DNA from: J054 sp965221985
GTDB lineage: Bacteria; Pseudomonadota; Gammaproteobacteria; Steroidobacterales; GCA-2729495
NCBI GenBank assembly: GCA_965221985.1
Contig: OZ244928.1
Location: 3,100,001 to 3,164,000 of the forward strand
DNA length: 64,000 nt
Direction: 5' to 3'
Every line of letters begins with the position of its first letter. Within the stretch, counting starts at the first letter, position 1. Positions 24,942 to 32,441 of the stretch are shown one piece after another. The notes under the pieces are model-generated. The model did no database searches, was not told where the DNA came from, and saw only the letters and a list, made by a program, of their open reading frames with translations. Both the position numbers and the translations under genes were made by a program.

Positions 24942-25589
24942 TTAGGCCAGTGCCGACAAAACAGGATTGAAGAAGTGCCGACCACTGCGAATTCTGCAAA
25001 TCTCATCCAGCAACATCTGGTAATGCAGTTCATTGCTTACCGGATCAATGGCCGCGGCATTAACAATTAACAAAGGAGAATCATCATAGTCATGAAAAAA
25101 CCGTGCATAAGATTCGGCTAGTTTTTCGAGGTAGCGGCGGCCAATGCGCTGTTCATAGTCAATGCCCCGCCGGGCGATTCGAAACAGCAAGGTGTCGACG
25201 GGTGCTTGCAGGTAGACCACCAAGTCCGGCGTCGGCACATCTACGTTCAATGACTGATAGACCTGATCATAAAGATTCAATTCATCCCGATCGAGATTGA
25301 TGCCCGCGAATAGGCGATCTTTTTCGAGCATGAAATCGGCAATGCGTGTGTCGCTAAAGATATCTGCCTGCCGCAACTGGTCTACTTGCCGAACCCGCTG
25401 AAACAAGAAGAACAGCTGGGTTGGCAAAGCGGCCGAACGCTGATCCTGATAGAAACGCTCGAGAAACGGGTTGGCCGCTGCCTCTTCCAACAAGAGTTCT
25501 GAATCTAGGCTGGACGCCAGACGTTTGGCCAAACTAGTTTTGCCCACGCCAATGGGCCCTTCAATGGCAATGTAACGAGACTCGGACAT
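24942..25589 (-). CDS. Deoxynucleoside kinase (dGK/dCK family)
   Basis: This 215-residue protein phosphorylates deoxynucleosides for salvage. The P-loop GPIGVGKTSLAKRL at about 11-24, the EEAAANPFLERFYQD segment near 35-49, and the ERxxY-like RRGIDYEQRIGRRYLEKL near 139-156 fit the deoxyadenosine/deoxyguanosine kinase branch. Its position between folK and panB recurs in many gammaproteobacteria. Exact base preference cannot be read from the sequence. Confidence 0.92.
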   Translation of the reverse strand: MSESRYIAIEGPIGVGKTSLAKRLASSLDSELLLEEAAANPFLERFYQDQRSAALPTQLFFLFQRVRQVDQLRQADIFSDTRIADFMLEKDRLFAGINLDRDELNLYDQVYQSLNVDVPTPDLVVYLQAPVDTLLFRIARRGIDYEQRIGRRYLEKLAESYARFFHDYDDSPLLIVNAAAIDPVSNELHYQMLLDEICRIRSGRHFFNPVLSALA

Positions 25590-25626
25590 GCTTTTCGTTC
25601 TAGTTGTTATCGGCCGGCCCGTAGGC

Positions 25627-26130
25627 CTATTCGTCTAGGCGCTGAACTGTACTTCTATCGTGCAACTTTACCAGCTGACCCAAAGGAGCCACGCCGGGTA
25701 TCAAAAGGCCGGGTGCAGTATCAATCAATGGGAACAATACAAAATTTCGCTCGGCAATGCCCGGATGAGGAATCGTGAGTCCGGGCTCGTCGACCCTTTG
25801 TTGCCCATAGCTCAATATGTCGAGGTCAAGCTCCCGCGCTCCCCAGGGCTCAGACTTGGCTCGATCTCGGCCCGCCGCTCGCTCCAAGGCTTGCAATTCT
25901 AAGAGTAACTGCCGAGCGCTGAGCACCGTTAACAGACCGGCAACCGAATTAATGTAGTCTGGTTGAGAAACGGGTCCCATCGGCGGATTGCGATACCAAG
26001 CCGAGGTCATCAGTAAACGAGTATCGGGAATATTCTTCAGCCCCTCGATGGCCGCGCGCAAATGGGCAAGGGGATCGCCCAAATTGCTGCCGAGACCAAC
26101 CCAAACCGACTGCCAGACTCGCCGGGTCAT
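25627..26130 (-). CDS. folK: 2-amino-4-hydroxy-6-hydroxymethyldihydropteridine pyrophosphokinase
   Basis: FolK transfers pyrophosphate from ATP to the pterin alcohol in folate synthesis. GLGSNLGDPLAHLR (about 12-25), the magnesium-binding LDLDILSYG (about 102-110) and IPHPGIAERNFVLFPL (about 121-136) are the family signatures. Length 167 is normal. It follows pcnB by 9 bases, the usual pairing. Confidence 0.97.
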   Translation of the reverse strand: MTRRVWQSVWVGLGSNLGDPLAHLRAAIEGLKNIPDTRLLMTSAWYRNPPMGPVSQPDYINSVAGLLTVLSARQLLLELQALERAAGRDRAKSEPWGARELDLDILSYGQQRVDEPGLTIPHPGIAERNFVLFPLIDTAPGLLIPGVAPLGQLVKLHDRSTVQRLDE

Positions 26131-26139
26131 TGGCCCGAT

Positions 26140-27525
26140 TCAGGGTGCGGGTCTGGAGGAGCGTGACCGCCCCGGTGACCGCCGCCGACGGCGCCTACGC
26201 GGGCGCTCCTTGGGCGGCGCATCGGGAACGGCGCCGGACTGCCTAGCAGTCCAGAAATCCACTAACTCAGTCTCGACTTCACCCGCTTCGGCCCGCATAG
26301 CGAGCAGATCGTAGGCAGCACGAAAACGCTTGTGCTGCGGTAAGGCCTTCGCCCGGCGTCCGCCGCGATTTTCTAGGCGAAGTTGCAAATACAACATGTC
26401 GCGCATCGGTAAGCTAAACCTGCGCGGTAAGGCAGTGCGTTGACATTGCTCAGCACTAATCTGCGCCGAGGCCATCACGAGAGCTTGGTTGGGCGTACAC
26501 TCCTCCGCCGCTTGAATTTGTGCTTGTCGATGCTGCACGGGACGCCATAGCAAAACCGCGAAAAGAAACATGGGCGTAATTGACCGGTCTTCGGCCACGC
26601 GACGATCTGTGTTGGCAAATGCTAGATCGAGGAGTTTCGCATAGGCCACATCGTCAGTAGCTGCGAGGCAAGCCGCCGAGGCGGGAAACATATGCTCGAA
26701 CAAGCCCAGCTCGCGCAATTTGTGATAACTGGCCCGGGCATGACCCGTCTGAAATAGCTTCAGAAACTCATCGAACAAGCGCGCGGGCGGAACATCATTA
26801 AGCAAATGTGCCAATTTGGGAATAGGTTCCGCGGAGTCATGATGGATAGCTAAGTTGAGCTTCGCGGATAATCGTGCGGCACGGAGCATCCGCACTGGAT
26901 CTTCACGATAACGACTAACGGGGTCACCAATGACCCGCATGCATCGATCGTAGATATCTTGCACGCCCTGGGTGAAATCCCAAATCGAATAGTCGGCAAT
27001 GTTGTAGTACAAGGCATTGATCGTAAAATCTCGACGCCGCGCATCTTCCTCAATGCTGCCCCAGACATTGTCGGACAAGATACGTCCCGATTCATCAACG
27101 ACCTGCCGGTTATCCCCCTCCTCCTGGCCCGCGCCGCGAAAGGTGGCCACTTCTATAATTTCGCGGCCAAAGCGCACATGGGCCAATCGAAACCGCCGGC
27201 CGATTAGCCGGCTATTAGAAAACAAGGCACGAACTTCCTCGGGGCGTGCGTCGGTGGCGATATCAAAATCCTTCGGCGCAAAGCCCAATAGCAGATCACG
27301 CACGCCGCCCCCCACCAAGAACGCGGCATAACCCGCATCTTTTAGGCGATACAGGACTTTAAGAGCACTCTTAGAGATATTGGCCCTAGACACGCAATGG
27401 TCAGGCCGTTGAATAATCAAGGGTGAGCCGATGGGAACCTTCCTGGCAGCGGCAAAATTATGTCGCTTGTGAGGGCGACCTGGCTCACTATAATAGCAGC
27501 CCCTGCCGAATCGGGTAGCGAACAA
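26140..27525 (-). CDS. pcnB: Poly(A) polymerase I
   Basis: PcnB adds poly(A) tails to RNA 3' ends and so promotes decay. The nucleotidyltransferase core has LVGGGVRDLLLG near 71-82 and DFDIATDARPEEVRALF, and RRDFTINALYY near 166 is the class II signature. The C-terminus ends in a tract of eight consecutive Arg and further Arg/Ser/Pro, likely an RNA-binding tail. The frame opens at TTG 27525, very near the divergent tRNA gene. Homologues also start at unusual codons, and a TTG near residue 37 or a GTG near 45 may be the true start. Confidence 0.94.
   Translation of the reverse strand: MFATRFGRGCYYSEPGRPHKRHNFAAARKVPIGSPLIIQRPDHCVSRANISKSALKVLYRLKDAGYAAFLVGGGVRDLLLGFAPKDFDIATDARPEEVRALFSNSRLIGRRFRLAHVRFGREIIEVATFRGAGQEEGDNRQVVDESGRILSDNVWGSIEEDARRRDFTINALYYNIADYSIWDFTQGVQDIYDRCMRVIGDPVSRYREDPVRMLRAARLSAKLNLAIHHDSAEPIPKLAHLLNDVPPARLFDEFLKLFQTGHARASYHKLRELGLFEHMFPASAACLAATDDVAYAKLLDLAFANTDRRVAEDRSITPMFLFAVLLWRPVQHRQAQIQAAEECTPNQALVMASAQISAEQCQRTALPRRFSLPMRDMLYLQLRLENRGGRRAKALPQHKRFRAAYDLLAMRAEAGEVETELVDFWTARQSGAVPDAPPKERPRRRRRRRSPGRSRSSRPAP
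27467..27494 (+). promoter_or_regulatory. Sigma-70 promoter of tRNA-Glu
   Basis: TTGTGA (27467-27472) and a perfect TATAAT (27489-27494) are spaced by 16 bases and end 39 bases before the tRNA. It is embedded in the first codons of the divergent pcnB frame if that gene begins at 27525. Confidence 0.75.
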
Positions 27526-27533
27526 CTCCGATG

Positions 27534-27608
27534 GCTCCCTTCGTCTAGCGGTTAGGACGCGGCCCTCTCAAGGCTGAAACACGAGTTCGATTCTCGTAGG
27601 GAGCGCCA
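27534..27608 (+). tRNA. tRNA-Glu (anticodon CTC)
   Basis: The acceptor stem GCTCCCT pairs with AGGGAGC, followed by discriminator G and an encoded CCA. The D-arm, the anticodon arm CGGCC-CTCTCAA-GGCTG with anticodon CTC, and the T-arm ACGAG-TTCGATT-CTCGT are complete. The 5' part is nearly identical to E. coli tRNA-Glu. It should read GAG; a second tRNA-Glu (TTC) must exist elsewhere for GAA. Confidence 0.96.
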
Positions 27609-27636
27609 TTCTTCTCACCGAGCGACGCCAGTAGCC

Positions 27637-28074
27637 TTGAAACAAGCACCGACAGCCGGTCTCATGCGACGCCTCGCCGCAGCGGTTTACGACGCTTTGC
27701 TGCTGGGCGGTGTACTGATGCTGACCAGCCTTTTCTTTGTGATGGCCCGTGATGGCGAAGCGATACCTCCGGGCAGTTTGGCTTACCAATTGGCCTTGTT
27801 GCTAATCCTTACACTATTTTTCGTAGGATTTTGGACTCGCGGCGGGCAAACCCTCGGGATGCAGGCATGGCGCTTGCGGGTACAAACGCCGGCCGGAGAT
27901 TTGCTCGGCTGGCCCCAGGCGCTGTTGCGGTTTGCGGCCGCTTGGGTCGCCTGGTTACCTTTCGGCCTAGGCCTACTTTGGCTGATCTTTGACCGCGAAC
28001 ATCTAGCTTGGCATGACCGGCTAAGTAATTCTCGCGTGGTGCTCTTACCCAAGGGCGATTTCCGCCCGTCCTAG
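27637..28074 (+). CDS. RDD family membrane protein
   Basis: This is a 145-residue inner-membrane protein with three or four hydrophobic segments. The RDD signature is seen as RRLAAAVYDALLLGG near 11-25, and the late motif LAWHDRLSNSRVV near 122-134 is typical. It lies 28 bases after tRNA-Glu, as RDD genes commonly do near lptG in this class, and converges with lptG with a 4-base overlap. The start is a TTG, chosen because family members extend a few residues before the RR. Function is unknown; RDD proteins have been suggested to affect ion or osmolyte transport. Confidence 0.88.
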   Translation: MKQAPTAGLMRRLAAAVYDALLLGGVLMLTSLFFVMARDGEAIPPGSLAYQLALLLILTLFFVGFWTRGGQTLGMQAWRLRVQTPAGDLLGWPQALLRFAAAWVAWLPFGLGLLWLIFDREHLAWHDRLSNSRVVLLPKGDFRPS

Positions 28075-29135
28075 CCAACACGTCTTAGCAATACATACAC
28101 CGCTAGGCTTAACAACAGGGTTGGCGCCCACGCCACCAGCACAGGGGGTAACTGATAAACTGCACCCCCGTCGGACAAGGTCTCACTGAATAGGAAATAA
28201 ATCAGACCGATGATCACGCCGATCACCAAGCGCGATCCGGTACTGTTAGACCGCAAACTGCGAAATGCGAACGGCAAAGCCAACAGACACATCGGGACGA
28301 CAGACACCGCGGAGGCAATGCGACCCCAAAATGCGACCTCGTAGCGGGTCGAATCAAGTTCATTGCTACGTAAATACTTTATGTAGCGATATAGCCCCTG
28401 CCCGGTAAGACTCGAGGGTCGCACGACCATGAGCCCTAAAACTTCCGCATTGAGGCTGTAAGGTTGAATAGCCCGGCCGCTCTGCGCAATCTCTAAACTG
28501 TCGTCACCAAACTTTGTCTCGCGGTAGTTGTTCAACACCCATTGATCGGATTCGTCGATTTCCGCAGAATCTGAACGCGCCATGGAAACCAGACGAGCAC
28601 CGTCCAATCTAAACATGTAGACACCACCGTAGCTAAAATCTTCGCCTTGCGGCCCGAGGCGAATAACCGTGTCTCCGTCGCGCACCCACACAGCATTCGC
28701 GGCGCGAATGCCGGCCTGGCCGTGCTTAACCAGGGTGCGAAATTGCCGCGCATAATTATCCAGGGGCGGCGCAATAAACTCACCCAATAGCAAGGCGAAG
28801 AGTGCCAAGCCCATGCCCGTGGCCGCCACGGCTGCCGCGATCCTGGCCGTGGATATTCCCGCGGCCCGCAAGACGATGAACTCGCTGCTACTCGCCAAGG
28901 CACCCAATCCCAGCAAGGATCCCAAGAGCGTCGCCATGGGCAACATGCCAAACGCCATTGCTGGCATCTTTAGCAGCGCGAAAAAGAACGCCTGAACAAT
29001 CCCGTAATCGCCAACGCCCGTGTCGTCTAATTGGCCGATGAATTCGATAAATACGCCCAGAGACAACAAGACAGCCAAAACCAAACCAAGGCTGGCCAAA
29101 ATGCTGCGGAACAGATAGCGCCGGACAATTCTCAT
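28071..29135 (-). CDS. lptG: LPS export system permease LptG
   Basis: LptG and LptF form the membrane part of the LptB2FG ABC transporter that extracts lipopolysaccharide from the inner membrane. The protein starts MRIVRRYLFRSI. It has three N-terminal helices, a large periplasmic beta-jellyroll (about 125-265) and three C-terminal helices. Its ATG overlaps the lptF stop (ATGA), so the longer frame to 29237 is rejected. Length 354 is normal. Confidence 0.96.
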   Translation of the reverse strand: MRIVRRYLFRSILASLGLVLAVLLSLGVFIEFIGQLDDTGVGDYGIVQAFFFALLKMPAMAFGMLPMATLLGSLLGLGALASSSEFIVLRAAGISTARIAAAVAATGMGLALFALLLGEFIAPPLDNYARQFRTLVKHGQAGIRAANAVWVRDGDTVIRLGPQGEDFSYGGVYMFRLDGARLVSMARSDSAEIDESDQWVLNNYRETKFGDDSLEIAQSGRAIQPYSLNAEVLGLMVVRPSSLTGQGLYRYIKYLRSNELDSTRYEVAFWGRIASAVSVVPMCLLALPFAFRSLRSNSTGSRLVIGVIIGLIYFLFSETLSDGGAVYQLPPVLVAWAPTLLLSLAVYVLLRRVG

Positions 29136-30235
29136 GCGACAGCCGGCGATTTCCGGTAGCGACGCGGTCGCATCATTCCCTGTTGCCTCGCTAGCATGAA
29201 TAGAGCCAAACAGGCGAACAGACCATGCACCCACCACAAACCCAAGAATTCCGGGACCTGGCCTCGCTCAAGCCAGACACGCGCGGCGGCTAACAAATTA
29301 ACGTAAGTCACGTAGAGCAAGACGCCCACGAACAATCCACCATATCGACCTTGCCGCGGGCTGCTGCGGCTCAAGGGTACGGCGAGCAAGGTCAGCACCA
29401 AAAGATTTAGCGGTGCCGACAATCGCCATTGCAATTCAGCCTGGTTTTGTAACCCGCCCGAAGCGATGAGTTCGGACATTTCACGGGCCTCGGGCTCCAG
29501 GGCAACGGGTCCTGGCGGCGGAATTTCCAGGGGAACCCCATACTCGCGAAATTTCACGATATTGAAACGCGGCCGACCCGGTTCACCTTCGTAGCGTTGA
29601 CCATCCGCAAATCGTAAGATCCGAACATCCGGCGTGCTGCCGGGTGATTGCCAAGCACGCTTGGCGACGACAACTTCAATCACTCCGGCAGTCCGGCTGC
29701 GCTGCAAAAATACGTTGCGCAAGTTGCCGTCCTGATCTACTTGCTCGGCGTAGATGACTGCGCCGGTTTTTCCAAACGGCAAAAAACGACCAGCCTCGAT
29801 TAGACTTAGATCCGCGTTCTGGCGCGCCTCTTCGGCAATGGCGCCAATATCCCGCGTGGCTGCGGGCGCAATAACCAAGGCTAACCAACCCACGAGTCCA
29901 GCCAGCAGCAACGCGAAGCCGAATAGCGGCCGATACAAACCGGTAGGTCCGATACCGCAGGCCATCAATGCGGCCATTTCACTGTCGCGATATAAACGTC
30001 CCAAGGCCAGTAGGATGGCCAAAAACAGGCCCACGGGGGTTAAAATCGCCAAAAACTGCAGGGACGTGAGGCCTAGCACTTTAAAAATTGCGTCCTTGGG
30101 CACCCGAGCCACGGCCGCGTCGCCCAGTACCTGGGCGAATTGATAGGTCACCAGAATAAGCAGTAACACCGCAGTAACAACCAGCCAGGTTTGCACTGTT
30201 TCGCGCAAAACATAGCGTGACAGTATGGGCGGCAT
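29132..30235 (-). CDS. lptF: LPS export system permease LptF
   Basis: LptF is the partner permease of LptG. It begins with the family pattern LSRYVLRETVQTWLVV, has six predicted membrane helices in a 3+3 arrangement, and a periplasmic domain from about 130 to 275. DSEMAALMACGIG near 83-95 is the coupling-helix region that contacts LptB. Length 367 is normal. It is divergent from pepA, a widely conserved arrangement. Confidence 0.96.
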   Translation of the reverse strand: MPPILSRYVLRETVQTWLVVTAVLLLILVTYQFAQVLGDAAVARVPKDAIFKVLGLTSLQFLAILTPVGLFLAILLALGRLYRDSEMAALMACGIGPTGLYRPLFGFALLLAGLVGWLALVIAPAATRDIGAIAEEARQNADLSLIEAGRFLPFGKTGAVIYAEQVDQDGNLRNVFLQRSRTAGVIEVVVAKRAWQSPGSTPDVRILRFADGQRYEGEPGRPRFNIVKFREYGVPLEIPPPGPVALEPEAREMSELIASGGLQNQAELQWRLSAPLNLLVLTLLAVPLSRSSPRQGRYGGLFVGVLLYVTYVNLLAAARVWLERGQVPEFLGLWWVHGLFACLALFMLARQQGMMRPRRYRKSPAVA

Positions 30236-30427
30236 GATGGACTAGCCTCTGACCATAGCCGACCGTGGCACTGTGCCGCCATCCGGAATGATCGAGTAAA
30301 CTGTGGGTGGTTCGCGCCCGCGAATCAGGTCCCTATGCATCAGGCTATGATCGGGCCGAAGAAACAAAGGCGTCAAGGCCAATATATTCGGCGGCGCGAG
30401 AACCGCTCGAGCTACGAGGAAAAAGAT

Positions 30428-31918
30428 ATGCGGATTCAAATAACCACCGGTGCCCCCAAGAGCCAACGCGCAGAGTGCTTGGTGTTGCCGATATATTCCG
30501 ACGGCAAGCTCTCCTCCGCCACTCGCGAAGTCGATCGCGCTTGCAGCGGACTCATTGCCGAACTGACGGCCGCCGGTGACATGCAAGGCAAATTAGCCAG
30601 TAGCTTGCTGGTGCATCCGCGGGGGGCCTTATCCAGCGAGCGGATTCTGCTCATGGGCTGCGGATCCCGCAAGAAATTCAATCGCGCAGCCCTGCGCAAA
30701 GCCCTAGTCAGCGCCTATAAGGCCCTGCGTCGCTACGGTTACAGCTCGGCGAGCTGCTTTCTCACGCATGACGCCTGCAAGGGTGCCGACGCGTATCGGC
30801 GCGCCAGCCTGGCAGCGGAACTCTGGCAGCACAGTGCCTATCGATTCACCGCCACGAAGTCCGAAAAGTCGAAACAAGAGGACGCGGGCATCAAGCTGAA
30901 CAACCTGGCTTTGGGCTTCGGCGCGAAACAGGCCGGTGCCGCCCGGCGTGGGCTGAAACATGGCGATGCCATTGGCCAAGGCATGAACCTGGCGCGAGAG
31001 CTGGGTAATTTGCCGGCCAACGTCTGCACGCCCAGCTACCTGGCCAGTCAAGCCCGGCAACTCGCCAAGACATCCAAGAAATTGCGCACCGAGATATTGG
31101 ACGAGGCAGCGATGCGTAAACTCGGTATGGGGTCGCTGCTTTCCGTGACAGCGGGGACCAAGGAACCTGCGAAATTTATCATCATGCGTTACCAGGGCGC
31201 GGCGAAAAAAACTAAGCCCATGGTATTGGTCGGCAAGGGCGTGACTTTCGATTCCGGCGGTATTTCCATCAAGCCCTCTCCACTCATGGACGAAATGAAA
31301 TTCGACATGTGTGGCGCTGCGACGGTGTTTGGCGTCATGCAGGCCGTCGCGCAGCTCAAGCTAAGCCGGCACGTCATCGGCATCGTGCCCGCCGTGGAGA
31401 ACTTGCCCAGTGGCGTCGCGACCAAACCCGGAGACATCGTGACGGCCATGTCTGGTGAAACCATAGAAATTCTCAACACGGACGCCGAAGGTCGGCTGAT
31501 TCTGGCCGATGCCTTGACCTACGCACAACGCTATAAGCCGGCTAGCATGATTGACATTGCGACTCTAACGGGCGCTTGCCTTATTGCCCTGGGCAGACAT
31601 CGCAGCGGCTTGTTGTCCAATGCCGATCGCTTGGCCGATGACCTGCTGAAAGCAGGAGAAAAAGCGGATGATCCAGCGTGGCGCCTACCCCTGGACGATG
31701 CCTATATGCGCCAACTCAAGAGTAACTTTGCGGACGTGGCCAACGTCGGCGGCCGCGAGGCGGGCACCATTACGGCTGGCTGCTTTTTATCGAGATTCGT
31801 GGACGACACTCCCTGGGCGCATCTCGACATTGCCGGTACGGCCTGGCGATCAGGTCCGGCAAAAGGCGGCACCGGCCGGCCTGTGCCCCTGCTCATGGAG
31901 TACCTGCTCAACGGTTAA
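30428..31918 (+). CDS. pepA: Leucyl aminopeptidase (PepA, M17)
   Basis: PepA is a hexameric manganese/zinc aminopeptidase that removes N-terminal residues, and in E. coli also a DNA-binding regulator. Metal ligands are visible in VGKGVTFDSGGISIKP near 267-282 and in the signature NTDAEGRL near 346-353. The start at 30428 has GAGG 8 bases upstream and a family-like N-terminus MRIQITTG. The frame upstream to 30335 lacks such support. Length is 496. It leads the pepA-holC-valS group. Confidence 0.97.
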   Translation: MRIQITTGAPKSQRAECLVLPIYSDGKLSSATREVDRACSGLIAELTAAGDMQGKLASSLLVHPRGALSSERILLMGCGSRKKFNRAALRKALVSAYKALRRYGYSSASCFLTHDACKGADAYRRASLAAELWQHSAYRFTATKSEKSKQEDAGIKLNNLALGFGAKQAGAARRGLKHGDAIGQGMNLARELGNLPANVCTPSYLASQARQLAKTSKKLRTEILDEAAMRKLGMGSLLSVTAGTKEPAKFIIMRYQGAAKKTKPMVLVGKGVTFDSGGISIKPSPLMDEMKFDMCGAATVFGVMQAVAQLKLSRHVIGIVPAVENLPSGVATKPGDIVTAMSGETIEILNTDAEGRLILADALTYAQRYKPASMIDIATLTGACLIALGRHRSGLLSNADRLADDLLKAGEKADDPAWRLPLDDAYMRQLKSNFADVANVGGREAGTITAGCFLSRFVDDTPWAHLDIAGTAWRSGPAKGGTGRPVPLLMEYLLNG

Positions 31919-31979
31919 ACCTTGACCGCGCAACGCGTATCATTTCCGGCTCGCCGCCAAGCCGAACCGGAGACCCGCA

Positions 31980-32417
31980 GTGAACCAAGAACCCCAACGC
32001 GTCGATTTTTACGTATTGGAATCCGATGCCACGGACGCCCGGCTGCGTTTTGCGTGCCGACTCAGCGAAAAGGCATGGAACTTGGAGCATCGCGTCCACG
32101 CGCTAACCGGGGATGACAAGGCGGCCCGTCAGCTCGACCAACTCATGTGGACTTTCCGCGCCGGCAGTTTTGTGCCCCATGCCATTAACGACACCGCGAG
32201 TGATGAGGAAAATCCCATTACGATCGGTTCGGATACCAGCGTCAGCGAGGGTGAGCTACTGATCAACCTGACGGAGACGGTACCCGCTTGCTTCGACAAG
32301 TTTCAGCGGATCGCGGAAATAGTGGGCGGCGATCCCACCAGCCGCAGTGAAGGACGTAAGCGTTTCAGCTTCTATCGCGACAACGGCTACGCTCCGCAAA
32401 CTCATCGTATCGACTAA
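31980..32417 (+). CDS. holC: DNA polymerase III chi subunit
   Basis: HolC connects the clamp loader to single-strand-binding protein. The 145 residues show RVDFYVLES near 7-15, CRLSEKAWNLEHRV near 26-39, LDQLMWTF near 52-59 and FVPHA near 64, the recognised chi pattern. GTG 31980 has GGAG at 7 bases. It sits between pepA and valS as in E. coli. Confidence 0.93.
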   Translation: MNQEPQRVDFYVLESDATDARLRFACRLSEKAWNLEHRVHALTGDDKAARQLDQLMWTFRAGSFVPHAINDTASDEENPITIGSDTSVSEGELLINLTETVPACFDKFQRIAEIVGGDPTSRSEGRKRFSFYRDNGYAPQTHRID

Positions 32418-32441
32418 GAGCGCCGGAAAGGACCCAGCACT

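Noticed and set aside
30311..30324. Palindrome TTCGCGCCCGCGAA between lptF and pepA as an operator
   Set aside because: Symmetric (6-2-6) but made only of common GC-rich elements, with no second copy and no nearby regulator; not enough to call.
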